Below, one piece after another: positions 21,818 through 29,973 of a stretch of 64,000 bases of DNA (its first letter is position 1; every line of letters begins with the position of its first letter). The stretch is from Bryobacterales bacterium (GTDB taxonomy: Bacteria; Acidobacteriota; Terriglobia; Bryobacterales; UBA6623). A program made the position numbers and the translations under genes. The notes beneath the pieces were generated by a model. It had not been told where the DNA came from. It saw nothing but the letters and a program-made list of their open reading frames with translations, and made no database searches. The stretch covers positions 1-64,000 of the forward strand of contig JAJDTX010000176.1 in the NCBI GenBank assembly GCA_022826925.1, read 5' to 3'.

Positions 21818-22870
21818 ATGGCCCCCTCCCGCGCCCTGCCGATCGCCCTCGCGGCCGCCCTGGCGGCGACCGCCGCGCGGGCTTTCTGCGCCGAGATCCG
21901 GCTCGAGGACGGCCGCGCCCCGGAGTGGGTGCAGCTGTTCCCGGCAGGCCCGGAGCTGAAAGCTTCCGACGGCCGTCGCTGGCGGCTGTCCGATCCCGGA
22001 TCCGTGGCCCGTCGCAGCGACGAGCGGCGCGGCGGCCGGGACCTGCCGATCGACTGGGAGCACGCCCAGGACCGCCGCGCGCCCATGGGCGAGCGCGCCG
22101 ACGCGGCCGCCTGGATCAAGGAATTCGCGGTCCGCGACGGCGCCCTGGCGGCGCGCGTGGAATGGACCGAGGCCGGGCGCGCCAGCGTCGAGGGCCGCTC
22201 CTACCGCTACATCTCCCCGAGCTTCGGCCACACGGTCGAGATCGGGCCCCGGGGCAACCTGGACGGAGGCGACGTGACCTACGTCGCCGGAGCGGGGCTG
22301 GTCAACCGCCCCGCGTTCGACATGCCGGCGCTGGCCGGCGAGGAGGGATCCGTGAACGAGTTTCTGAAGAAGGTGCTGGAGGCGCTCTCGCTGGCGAGCG
22401 ATCACGGCGAGGACAAGGCCCTCGCCGCGATCGCGGCGCTGCGCTCCGAGCGCGACGAGGCGCGCTCGCAGGCCGCCGCCGATCCGCCGGCCGACAAGTT
22501 CGTGCCGCGCGAGATGTACTCCTCGGCCCTGGCGCGCGCCACCGCCGCCGAGAGCAAGCTGGCCGAGCAGGCGCAGGCGTCGCTCGAGGGCGAGGTCAAG
22601 CGCGAGCTGGACGCCGCCCAGGAGGCGGGCAAGGTCACGCCGGCCACGCGTCCCTGGTTCGAGTCCCAGTGCCGCACCGATGGCGGGCTCGAGGAGGTCC
22701 GCAAGCTTCTCGCGATCGCCCCCGCGACCGGCGAGCCCTCCGGCGTCACCGGCAGCCCGCCGGAGGGCTCCGGCGGCTTCGCCTCCGCCGAGGAGCGCTC
22801 CATCGCGGGCATCTTCGGCCGCGACGCCAGGTTCCTCGACGAGCACGCGCCGTCCCAGGGGGCCAGCTGA
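21818..22870 (+). CDS. head maturation protease/scaffold (Mu I-like)
   Basis: 350 residues from ATG 21818. The N-terminal 175 residues match the Mu gpI protease family: WVQLFPAGPELKASDGRRW, DLPIDWEHAQDRRAP with the conserved DWEH, AAWIKEFAVRDGALAARVEW, YRYISPSFGHT. The C-terminal half (from about 180) is helical and charged, the scaffold portion. In Mu the protease degrades scaffold during head maturation. An internal start at 22352 would make the scaffold alone. Confidence 0.88.
   Translation: MAPSRALPIALAAALAATAARAFCAEIRLEDGRAPEWVQLFPAGPELKASDGRRWRLSDPGSVARRSDERRGGRDLPIDWEHAQDRRAPMGERADAAAWIKEFAVRDGALAARVEWTEAGRASVEGRSYRYISPSFGHTVEIGPRGNLDGGDVTYVAGAGLVNRPAFDMPALAGEEGSVNEFLKKVLEALSLASDHGEDKALAAIAALRSERDEARSQAAADPPADKFVPREMYSSALARATAAESKLAEQAQASLEGEVKRELDAAQEAGKVTPATRPWFESQCRTDGGLEEVRKLLAIAPATGEPSGVTGSPPEGSGGFASAEERSIAGIFGRDARFLDEHAPSQGAS
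22352..22870 (+). CDS. nested scaffold protein (Mu Z-like), internal start
   Basis: A GTG at 22352 in the frame of the protease gene is preceded by GCGAGGAGGG (22338-22347), a full-strength ribosome site at four to five bases. Translation from it gives a 172-residue protein that is exactly the scaffold half (VNEFLKKVLEALSLASDHG onward). Mu makes its scaffold Z from an internal start in gene I in the same way. Not proven here, but position and signal fit well. Confidence 0.7.
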   Translation: MNEFLKKVLEALSLASDHGEDKALAAIAALRSERDEARSQAAADPPADKFVPREMYSSALARATAAESKLAEQAQASLEGEVKRELDAAQEAGKVTPATRPWFESQCRTDGGLEEVRKLLAIAPATGEPSGVTGSPPEGSGGFASAEERSIAGIFGRDARFLDEHAPSQGAS

Positions 22871-22871
22871 C

Positions 22872-23273
22872 ATGGCGGCCCTGGCAAAAGACCGCAGCAC
22901 GCCCGAGCGCGAGGGCGTGCTCTTCCGCGCCCCCGTCAAGAAGGGCGTCACCATCCACGCCGGATCGCTGGTCGCCAAGGCGGCCGACGGCTACGCCGAG
23001 CCGGCCTCCAAGGCCGCGAGCCTGGTCGTGCTGGGCCGCGCCGAGGAGGCCGCCAAGGGCGGCTCCGCCAACGGCGACACGACCGTGCTGGTGCGGCGCG
23101 GCACCTTCAAGTGGGCCAACGACTCCGCCGCCCCGGTCACCGCGGCCGAGGTCGGCGAGGAGAAGGCCTTCATCGTCGACGACCAGACCGTGACCAAGAC
23201 CGCCTCGGGCTCGACCGCCGCGGGCAAGGTCATCGCCGTGGAATCCGACGGCGTCTGGGTGGAAACCCTCTAG
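22872..23273 (+). CDS. head decoration / capsid cement protein
   Basis: 133 residues from ATG 22872. KKGVTIHAGSLVAKAADGYA, then LVVLGRAEEAAKGGSANGDT and KVIAVESDGVWVETL is the beta-tulip-like pattern of small capsid cement proteins, and the gene sits between scaffold and capsid as expected. It probably stabilises the expanded head. Confidence 0.75.
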   Translation: MAALAKDRSTPEREGVLFRAPVKKGVTIHAGSLVAKAADGYAEPASKAASLVVLGRAEEAAKGGSANGDTTVLVRRGTFKWANDSAAPVTAAEVGEEKAFIVDDQTVTKTASGSTAAGKVIAVESDGVWVETL

Positions 23274-23289
23274 CGAGCCGGGAGGCATC

Positions 23290-24210
23290 ATGATCGTCAA
23301 CAGGGCAGCCCTCGACGGGCTCTTCCGAAACCTGCGGGCGGAGTTCAACTCCGCCTACTCCGAGGCCGCGGTCACCTGGATGGTGATCGCCACGCTGGTG
23401 CAGTCCTCGACCGGGCGGGAGGACTACCGCTGGTTCAGCCGCTTCCCGCAGATGCGCAAGTGGGTCGGCGAGCGCGCCGTGAAGTCCCTCGCCGCGTTCG
23501 GCTACAACGTGCCCAACGAGCCCTTCGAGGCCACTATCGCGGTCGACCGCGACGACCTCGAGGACGACATCCTGGGCATCTACCAGGCCCAGGCGCGCAT
23601 GGCCGGCATCTCCGCCAAGCTGTGGCCCGACGAGCTGGTCTACGGCGCCGTCAACAACTCCTTCGACGCCGACAAGGGCAAGTGCCACGACGGCAAGGCC
23701 TTCTTCGCGGACGACCACCCGCTGACCGAGGGGGCGGCCTTCTCCAACAAGCTGCAGAAGGCGCTCAAGGCCGACTCGCTGGCCAACGCGCAGGCCAGCT
23801 TCGGCAAGGCCCGCACGATGCTGGAGACGATGAAAGACGAGGAGGGCCGCCCGATGGGCACCACGGCGGACGTGCTGCTGGTGCCGCCCGCCCTGCGCGA
23901 CACGGCCTCGATCCTGCTCAACTCCGACAGGCTCGGCGGCGAGGACCCCAACCCCTACAAGGGCGCGGCCGAGCTGGCGGTCTCGCCGCGGCTGAGCTCG
24001 GCCACGGCCTGGTTCCTGCTGCACACCTCTGGGCCGCTGAAGCCCTTCATCTTCCAGCAGCGCAAGGCGCCGGAGCTGGTCTCGCAGATGGACCCGCAGA
24101 TGCACGAGCGCGCCTTCATGCGCAAGGAGTACCTGTTCGGGGCCGACTCGCGCGGCGCGGCGGCCTACGCCCTGCCGCAGTGCGCGGTGGGCTCGGACGG
24201 CACCAAGTAG
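23290..24210 (+). CDS. major capsid protein (Mu T-like)
   Basis: 306 residues, the usual size of Mu gpT (305). ALDGLFRNLRAEFNSAYSEA, WFSRFPQMRKWVGERAVKSL, YNVPNEPFEATIAVDRDDLE and DILGIYQAQARMAGISAKLW are diagnostic of the Mu-like major head subunit, as is the central ALRDTASILLNSDRLGGEDP. HK97-type fold known for this family. GGGAGGCATC precedes the ATG. Confidence 0.95.
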   Translation: MIVNRAALDGLFRNLRAEFNSAYSEAAVTWMVIATLVQSSTGREDYRWFSRFPQMRKWVGERAVKSLAAFGYNVPNEPFEATIAVDRDDLEDDILGIYQAQARMAGISAKLWPDELVYGAVNNSFDADKGKCHDGKAFFADDHPLTEGAAFSNKLQKALKADSLANAQASFGKARTMLETMKDEEGRPMGTTADVLLVPPALRDTASILLNSDRLGGEDPNPYKGAAELAVSPRLSSATAWFLLHTSGPLKPFIFQQRKAPELVSQMDPQMHERAFMRKEYLFGADSRGAAAYALPQCAVGSDGTK

Positions 24211-24222
24211 CCGATCTGCCCC

Positions 24223-24654
24223 ATGGCCTATTCCGGCGTCCAGGACTGCATCGACCGCCGCGGCGAGGAGAGTCTCCGCCCGCTGGCCGACGACCCGCAC
24301 GCCGGCACGCCGGCCTGGGACGAGCTGGAGGCGGCCCTGGAGGACGCCTCCGACGAGATCGACGCCTACGTCGGCGCGCGCCACGAGCTGCCGCTGGACC
24401 CGGTCCCGCGAGTGCTGCAGCGGCTGTGTGTGGAGATCGGCATCTACCGCCGGGCCGACTCGGCCGACCGCGGCACCGAGGAGATGCGCCGGCGCTACGA
24501 GGACGGCATCCGCCTGCTGAAGGACATCCAGTCCGGCCGCGCCTCGCTGGGCCCGTCCGACCCGGACCCGCCCGCCCGCTCGGATATGCCCGCGGTCTCG
24601 ATCGAGGCCGAGCCGCGCTCGATGACGCGCGAGGACCTGGGGAGGATCCTGTAG
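24223..24654 (+). CDS. DUF1320 protein (Mu gp36-like)
   Basis: 143 residues from ATG 24223. MAYSGVQDCIDRRGEESLRP, then AALEDASDEIDAYVGARHEL and RVLQRLCVEIGIYRRADSAD are characteristic of DUF1320, a head-completion (connector) protein placed right after the capsid gene in Mu-like phages. Confidence 0.9.
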   Translation: MAYSGVQDCIDRRGEESLRPLADDPHAGTPAWDELEAALEDASDEIDAYVGARHELPLDPVPRVLQRLCVEIGIYRRADSADRGTEEMRRRYEDGIRLLKDIQSGRASLGPSDPDPPARSDMPAVSIEAEPRSMTREDLGRIL

Positions 24655-24655
24655 C

Positions 24656-25135
24656 GTGTCCGCCGCCCTGGAGATCTCGGTGACGTCTCCGGCCCTGGAA
24701 GGGCTGCAGGCGCGCATCCGCAAGCTGGCGGCCGGCATGGCCGACACCGGCCCCCTGCTGGAGGCGCTCGGCGCGGAGCTGGAGAGCCAGGCGAGAAGGC
24801 GCATCGATTCCGGGGGCCCGGCCCCCGACGGCGAGAGCTGGCAGCCCTGGTCCGACGCCTACGCGGAGACTCGTCGCGGCGGCCAGCGCATGCTGATCTC
24901 GGAGCAGGGCCTGCTGGACTCGATTCAGAGCCTGGTGTCGGGCGACATCCTCGAGACCGGCTCGAACCTGGTCTACGCCGCCATCCAGCAGTTCGGCGGC
25001 ACGGCCGGCATGGCACCCGGCCCGGCCGCGGTGCCGGCCCGGCCCTGGCTGGGCATCTCTGCCGATGACGAGCGCGACCTCGACGCCGTCATCGGCGACC
25101 ACTTCGAATCCCTGGCCGCGGAGGCGCTGGCATGA
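24656..25135 (+). CDS. virion morphogenesis protein (Mu G-like)
   Basis: 159 residues from GTG 24656. ALGAELESQARRRIDSGGPA, GESWQPWSDAYAETRR, LLDSIQSLVSGD, and VYAAIQQFGGTAG followed by ARPWLGISADDE match the phage virion morphogenesis family (gpG), thought to act in tail completion or head-tail joining. It overlaps the next ATG by four bases. Confidence 0.88.
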   Translation: MSAALEISVTSPALEGLQARIRKLAAGMADTGPLLEALGAELESQARRRIDSGGPAPDGESWQPWSDAYAETRRGGQRMLISEQGLLDSIQSLVSGDILETGSNLVYAAIQQFGGTAGMAPGPAAVPARPWLGISADDERDLDAVIGDHFESLAAEALA

Positions 25136-25767
25136 CGTCCGGCCCCGCCGCCCGGCTGCTGGCCGGCTTCTGCGCGCTGGCCGGGGGCTGGCTCGCCAGC
25201 GAGAAGGTGCGCTGCGAGATCTACGGCGGCCGCTTCGACGGCGCCGAGCTGGAGCGCGTCTCGCTCAAGGCCCCGGCCGTGCGGGCCGGCTGCCTGGCGA
25301 TCGCCTCCGTCGAAGATCGCGGGGACGGCGCCGTGGAATGCGATTTCCAGCTGGCGGCCGTCGCGATCAGCCGCAAGACCTCCGAGGGCGAGCCCTCCGG
25401 GGGCATGGCCGCCCGGCTGGCGGCGCGCGTCGCGTTCGAGCTGGCGCAAGCGCAGGGCTGGCCCGGCGCCGTGTTCTCGGCGGCCGAGCTGGACCCGGAA
25501 GCGACCCAATGCCCGCGCGGCCGCCACGTCGGCGACCCGCGCCAGATCCAAGCGGCCAACATGTACCGGGCCGGCATCGACAAGGCCGGCTTCTCGCTCT
25601 GGGCGGTGACCTGGAGGCAGCGATTCATGGCTCTCGCGAGCGACTTCGACCTGCCGGCCTCCGAGCCGCCCGCGCTGCCGGAGACCGTGCTGGCCGGGAC
25701 GGACCCCGAGATCGGGCGCGAGCACGAAGCGGACTACGAGCAGGTGGCGCCGGAGGTCTCCCGGTGA
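25132..25767 (+). CDS. DUF1834 protein (Mu gp37-like)
   Basis: 211 residues from ATG 25132. The pattern CLAIASVEDRGDGAVECDFQ, then RLAARVAFELAQAQGW and RQIQAANMYRAGIDKAGFSL followed by WAVTWRQRF resembles gp37/DUF1834 proteins, small tail-terminator-type components at this position in Mu-like phages. The last 35 residues are acidic and variable. Confidence 0.7.
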   Translation: MTSGPAARLLAGFCALAGGWLASEKVRCEIYGGRFDGAELERVSLKAPAVRAGCLAIASVEDRGDGAVECDFQLAAVAISRKTSEGEPSGGMAARLAARVAFELAQAQGWPGAVFSAAELDPEATQCPRGRHVGDPRQIQAANMYRAGIDKAGFSLWAVTWRQRFMALASDFDLPASEPPALPETVLAGTDPEIGREHEADYEQVAPEVSR

Positions 25768-26441
25768 GGCCCGCCGCCGAGCTGCTCGACTTGGTCGAGG
25801 CCCTGCGCAGGCTCTCCAACGTGGTGCGCTACGGCCGCGTCGCCGAGACCGACCCGGCGCGCGGCCTCGCGCGGGTCGCCTGGGCGAGCCGCGACATCGG
25901 CGACGACACGCTCAGCGCCTGGCTGCCGTGGCTGTCGCCGGCGGCCGGCGAGGACCGCTCCTGGCGAGCGCCCTCCGTCGGCGAGCGCGTCGCGATCCTC
26001 TCCCCGGACGGCGAGATCGCCTCCGGCTTCGTGCTGGCCGGCTTCGCCTCCCAGGCCTTCCCGGCGCCGGAGTCCTCCGGCGCCAAGAGCGTGACCGCCT
26101 ATCGCGACGGCGCGGTCGTCTCCTACGACGCCGAGGCGCACGAGCTCTCCGCGGTGCTGCCGGACGGCGGCACCGCGGAGATCACGGCTCCCGGCGGGCT
26201 CGCGGTCACCGGCGACACCGAGATCGACGGGGACGTGACGATCGACGGCAATCTCTCCGTCACCGGCAAGATCGACGCCGACGGCGACATCGCGTCGCAG
26301 GGGAGCGTCTCGGCCCGCGACGATGTCTCCGACTGGAACGGCGACATTCGGACGATGCGCCGCATCTACAACCTGCACACGCACCTGCTGCCGGGGCCGC
26401 CGCCGAAGCCCTCGCCGCCGCCGTCCCAGAAGATGACATGA
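25764..26441 (+). CDS. baseplate spike protein V (P2 gpV-like)
   Basis: 225 residues from GTG 25764. OB-fold N-terminus (VVRYGRVAETDPARGLARVA, VGERVAILSPDGEIASGFVL), then a repeating beta-helix (EIDGDVTIDGNLSVTGKIDA) and an apex with the H-x-H motif NLHTHLLPG at about 205-207. In P2 gpV and relatives these histidines hold an iron ion at the tip of the membrane-piercing spike. The Pro-rich tail PPPKPSPPPSQK is unusual in reaching past the apex. First gene of the P2-like tail block. Confidence 0.9.
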   Translation: MRPAAELLDLVEALRRLSNVVRYGRVAETDPARGLARVAWASRDIGDDTLSAWLPWLSPAAGEDRSWRAPSVGERVAILSPDGEIASGFVLAGFASQAFPAPESSGAKSVTAYRDGAVVSYDAEAHELSAVLPDGGTAEITAPGGLAVTGDTEIDGDVTIDGNLSVTGKIDADGDIASQGSVSARDDVSDWNGDIRTMRRIYNLHTHLLPGPPPKPSPPPSQKMT

Positions 26442-26788
26442 CGGGCATCGACGCATCCACCGGCAGGGCACTGGGCGGCATCGCCCACGTGCGCCAATCG
26501 GTCCGCGACATCCTGCTCACGCCCGTCGGCAGCCGCGTGCTGCTGCGGGACTACGGCTCGCGCCTGCTCGAGCTGGTCGACCGGCCGCTGTCGGCCGGCC
26601 TGCTGGCGGACATCCAGGCCGAGGCCGCCGACGCGCTGGCGCGCAGGGAGCCGCGCCTGCGGCTGCGCGGCGTCGCCGCCAGCGCCGCCGGCGCGCGCGT
26701 CGAGGTCGACCTCGCGGGCGTGTACCTGCCCGAGGGCCGGCCGGTGCTGCTGGAAGGCATCCGGCTGGCCCTGGCGGAGGAGGGCTGA
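26438..26788 (+). CDS. baseplate wedge protein W (gp25-like)
   Basis: 116 residues from ATG 26438, overlap ATGA. GRALGGIAHVRQSVRDILLT, PVGSRVLLRDYGSRLLELVD is the classical GPW/gp25 motif including the R-D-Y-G-S turn. It forms part of the baseplate wedge next to J. Confidence 0.93.
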   Translation: MTGIDASTGRALGGIAHVRQSVRDILLTPVGSRVLLRDYGSRLLELVDRPLSAGLLADIQAEAADALARREPRLRLRGVAASAAGARVEVDLAGVYLPEGRPVLLEGIRLALAEEG

Positions 26789-26791
26789 TCG

Positions 26792-27688
26792 ATGGGCACG
26801 CCCGCGATCGACCTCTCGCAGGTCCGGCCGCCGGACGCGGTCGAGGCTCTCGACCTCGACGCGCTGGTAGCGCAGTGGCGCGCGCGCGCCGCGGCGGACG
26901 TGCCCGAGATCGCGGAGCTGGACTCCGAAGCCGACCCGGCCGCCAAGTGGATGCGCACCGGCGCCTACCGCGAGGGCCTGCTGCGCGAGCGCGTCAACGA
27001 AGCCGCGCGCGCGGTCATGCTGGCCAGCGCGCAAGGCGCGGACCTGGAGAACCTGGCAGCCCTGTTCGGGCTGCGCCGCGAGACCCTGGTCGAGGCCGAT
27101 CCGGACGCGGACCCGCCCGTGGCGGAGGTGCTCGAGTCCGACGGGCGGCTCAGGCGCCGCGCGCAGCTGTTCCCGTCCTCGATCTCCTCGGCCGGCCCCG
27201 CGTCGGCCTACCGCTTCCACGCGCTCGGAGCCAGCGCCCTGGTCAAGGACGTCGCGGTCGCCTCGCCCATGCCGGGCAGCGTGACCGTCACGGTCCTGCG
27301 CGAGATCGTGGCTGCCGGCGACACCGGGGCCGCCCCGAATTCCCTGCTCGCCCTCGTCCGGGCCGCCCTGAGCGATGAGACGGTCCGCCCCATGGGCGAC
27401 CGGCTGACGGTGCGGTCGGCCGCGATCGTCGACTACGAGATCGAGGCCGCGCTGACGATCGGCCCCGGGCCCGACTCCTCGGCGGTGCTGGCGGCGGCAC
27501 GGGGGTCGGTCGCCGCGGCCGCGCTGGCGGCGCACCGGATCGGGGCCGGCTCGCCCCGCAGCGCGCTGATCGCGGCCCTGCACGCGCCCGGCGTGGCCAG
27601 GGTCGACTTGAAGAAACCCGCCGCCGACGTGGCCGCCACGGCGGCCCAGGCGGCGCATGCCAGCGCGATCAAGGTGGAGGCCGCATGA
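26792..27688 (+). CDS. baseplate protein J
   Basis: 298 residues from ATG 26792. AKWMRTGAYREGLLRERVNE, ARAVMLASAQGADLENLAAL, FPSSISSAGPASAYRFHALG and VRPMGDRLTVRSAAIVDYEI are hallmarks of P2 gpJ. Wedge component that links W to I and the sheath start. Confidence 0.93.
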   Translation: MGTPAIDLSQVRPPDAVEALDLDALVAQWRARAAADVPEIAELDSEADPAAKWMRTGAYREGLLRERVNEAARAVMLASAQGADLENLAALFGLRRETLVEADPDADPPVAEVLESDGRLRRRAQLFPSSISSAGPASAYRFHALGASALVKDVAVASPMPGSVTVTVLREIVAAGDTGAAPNSLLALVRAALSDETVRPMGDRLTVRSAAIVDYEIEAALTIGPGPDSSAVLAAARGSVAAAALAAHRIGAGSPRSALIAALHAPGVARVDLKKPAADVAATAAQAAHASAIKVEAA

Positions 27689-28218
27689 CGGACCTGCTGC
27701 CCATCGGCGCCACGCCGCTGGAGCGGGCCGTCGACGGCGCCTCGGCGCGCATCGACGAGCTGGACGTGCCCGTGCGCGACCTGTGGAACCCCCGCAAGTG
27801 CCCGCTGGCGCTGCTGCCCTGGCTGGCCTGGGCGCTGGGCGTGGAGACCTGGGATCCGGACTGGCCCGAAGCGGTCAAGCGGCAATTCTGCGCCGAGGCC
27901 TTCGAGGTGCACAAAGAGAAGGGCACGGCGGCCGCGATCCGGCGCGTGCTGGGCCTGATCGGCGCCGTCTACGACTACGTCGAGGGGCCGGACGGCGGCC
28001 TGGACCCGATGACGGCCAAGGTCAGCGTCCTCAATTCCGAGGCCATCAACCTGGACGGCCTCGACGACGTGAAGGGCGCCCTGGACCGCGTCAAGCGCGC
28101 CAGCGTGCACCTGACCGTAGAGTTCCGGACAGGCTTCGAGGGCTCGCTGCATCTCGCCGCCGGGCTGGGGGCGCTGCAGGCGATCGACTTCGGCGCCGCC
28201 GAGGGAGGCCCGCGATGA
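27685..28218 (+). CDS. tail protein I (P2 gpI-like)
   Basis: 177 residues from ATG 27685, overlap ATGA. LERAVDGASARIDELDVPVR, DLWNPRKCPLALLPWLAWAL, VETWDPDWPEAVKRQFCAEA and HKEKGTAAAIRRVLG match phage tail protein I. Baseplate component that carries the tail fibre. Confidence 0.93.
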   Translation: MTDLLPIGATPLERAVDGASARIDELDVPVRDLWNPRKCPLALLPWLAWALGVETWDPDWPEAVKRQFCAEAFEVHKEKGTAAAIRRVLGLIGAVYDYVEGPDGGLDPMTAKVSVLNSEAINLDGLDDVKGALDRVKRASVHLTVEFRTGFEGSLHLAAGLGALQAIDFGAAEGGPR

Positions 28219-29960
28219 ACCTGCGCTGGACGTCCGCGGGCCTGGCGGCGCTGGCCGACGCGGCCAACACCGGCACCGCCCAGCTGCGGCTCACGCACCT
28301 GGCGATCGGCGACGGCCAGGGCGCCGGGGGAGCGGGCGACGACGGCCGCGCGGCCCTGCGCGGCGAGCGGCACCGCGCCGTGATCAGGGGCACCGACGCG
28401 ACAGCCGGGCGCATCGCCTTCCGCGCGGACTTCGCCCCGGACGCCGACTACGGCATCACCGAGGCGGGCGTGTTCGGCACGGCCGGGGACCCGCCGTCCA
28501 AGGCCGCGCTGTACCTGTACTGGACCGACGGCGGGGCCAAGGCGGGCCAGGCCGCCGACGGCACGGCCCTGGCGATCGGCGCGACGGTCGACTTTCAGGC
28601 CGCGGCCGCGGACGTGGCCGTGACCGTCGGCGGCAAGATCGAGTTCGGCGACCCGCCGGACAACGCGACCGAGCTGAAGTTCGGGCTGACGCGCTACGCG
28701 ACGGCGGCCGAAACCGACGGCTCGTCCGGCGAGCGCGCCGTGACGCCGAAGGGGCTGCGCGCGAAGTTCGGGGCGCTGCTGGCCCGCCTGATCGGCAAGC
28801 AAGCGGCCGACGGAACGATCTACCAGCTCAAGGGCCGGTCTGACGGCACGCTGGAGATCGAGGAGCGCACGCAGGACGCGGCGACGTCGACGGCCCTGGC
28901 GGGGCTCCGGCGATCCGTGCAAGGCAACAGCGCCGCTATCGCCCGCAAGGCTGACCCCTCCGACCTGCCCGGCGACGCCTCGGCAACGCAGAAAGGCATC
29001 GTCGAGCTGGCCACCGGCGACGAGGCCAAGGCCGGCACCGACGCCGAGCGGGCGGTCACGCCCAAGGCGCTCAAGGCGGCCACCGACGCGCTGAGCGTGC
29101 CGGCCGCCCCGGCGACCGCCACGACGGCCAAGAAGGGCATCGTCGAGCTGGCCACCGACGCCGAGGCCAAGAGCGGCACCGACGCCGAACGGGCGGTCAC
29201 GCCCAAGGCGCTCAAGGCGGCGATCGCCGGCAAGGCTGATTCCTCCGACCTGCCTGCCGATGCCAGCACGTCCAAGAAGGGCATCGTCGAGCTGGCCACC
29301 GACGCCGAGGCCAAGAGCGGCACCGACACCGCGCGAGTCGTCACGCCCAAGGGCGCGAGGGCGGCCGTGCCGCCCGCCATCGCGGCCCTGCTGGCCTCCG
29401 GCTCGATCGAGAACGGCAAGCGGTACGCCTTCGAGGGCGTCACGGGAGGTGGTCTCCGGCTCGTCCGGAGCAACTTTCTGAGCAAGAGCGGCACGATCAA
29501 GTGGAGGGAGCGCTCGTGGAGTATCGACGAAGACGAGGAGTCCGGCACATACTCCGAATCCGGCGCGCTGCGAGAGCTCCTCTCGGGCGGCCCCTCCGTC
29601 ACGCTGGGAGCGGGCCTGTGGCTGCTGGCCGGATGGTCCGACGATCCGACGTTCCCGCTCGGCCGCAGCTCGACAGCGAACCTGTCCGGCGCGGCCGGCG
29701 TCATCCTGACGTTCAACCCGGACTTCACTTACGAGGCCGCGGCGAAAGGCGGAGGCCGGCTGCCGATCGGCTACGACCCTGCCGCGAAGTGGGAGGCCGG
29801 CGTGGTCCGGCTGACTGCGGATTCGACTCGCACCCTGACCGCCACGGTGCAGAGCGACACTTCGAGCCAGCGTCCCGACGGCCGCTACGACCGCTTCGGA
29901 CAGTGGGCGAGCCATAGCGTGACAGTGCAAGTCCTGGCGGTCAAGCTGGACGGAGTCTAG
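28215..29960 (+). CDS. tail fibre protein (P2 gpH-like) with repeats
   Basis: 581 residues from ATG 28215. N-terminal baseplate-binding domain (about 1-145): LRWTSAGLAALADAANTGTA, THLAIGDGQG, DYGITEAGVFG. Then four phage-fibre repeats (about 156-180, 258-288, 306-337, 353-383) of the form KGIVELATDAEAKSGTDAER, then AVTPKALKA. The unique C-terminus (about 390-581) ends ASHSVTVQVLAVKLDGV and is the probable receptor-binding tip. No fibre-assembly chaperone gene follows; the sheath gene comes next. Confidence 0.9.
   Translation: MNLRWTSAGLAALADAANTGTAQLRLTHLAIGDGQGAGGAGDDGRAALRGERHRAVIRGTDATAGRIAFRADFAPDADYGITEAGVFGTAGDPPSKAALYLYWTDGGAKAGQAADGTALAIGATVDFQAAAADVAVTVGGKIEFGDPPDNATELKFGLTRYATAAETDGSSGERAVTPKGLRAKFGALLARLIGKQAADGTIYQLKGRSDGTLEIEERTQDAATSTALAGLRRSVQGNSAAIARKADPSDLPGDASATQKGIVELATGDEAKAGTDAERAVTPKALKAATDALSVPAAPATATTAKKGIVELATDAEAKSGTDAERAVTPKALKAAIAGKADSSDLPADASTSKKGIVELATDAEAKSGTDTARVVTPKGARAAVPPAIAALLASGSIENGKRYAFEGVTGGGLRLVRSNFLSKSGTIKWRERSWSIDEDEESGTYSESGALRELLSGGPSVTLGAGLWLLAGWSDDPTFPLGRSSTANLSGAAGVILTFNPDFTYEAAAKGGGRLPIGYDPAAKWEAGVVRLTADSTRTLTATVQSDTSSQRPDGRYDRFGQWASHSVTVQVLAVKLDGV
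28986..29363 (+). repeat. in-frame repeats in the tail fibre gene
   Basis: Three near-identical coding units (AAGAAGGGCATCGTCGAGCT, followed by GGCCACCGACGCCGAGGCCA) separated by variable spacers of about 138-153 bases. They can recombine with one another or with other fibre genes and change fibre length. Confidence 0.8.
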
Positions 29961-29973
29961 AGAGGAGTCAATC

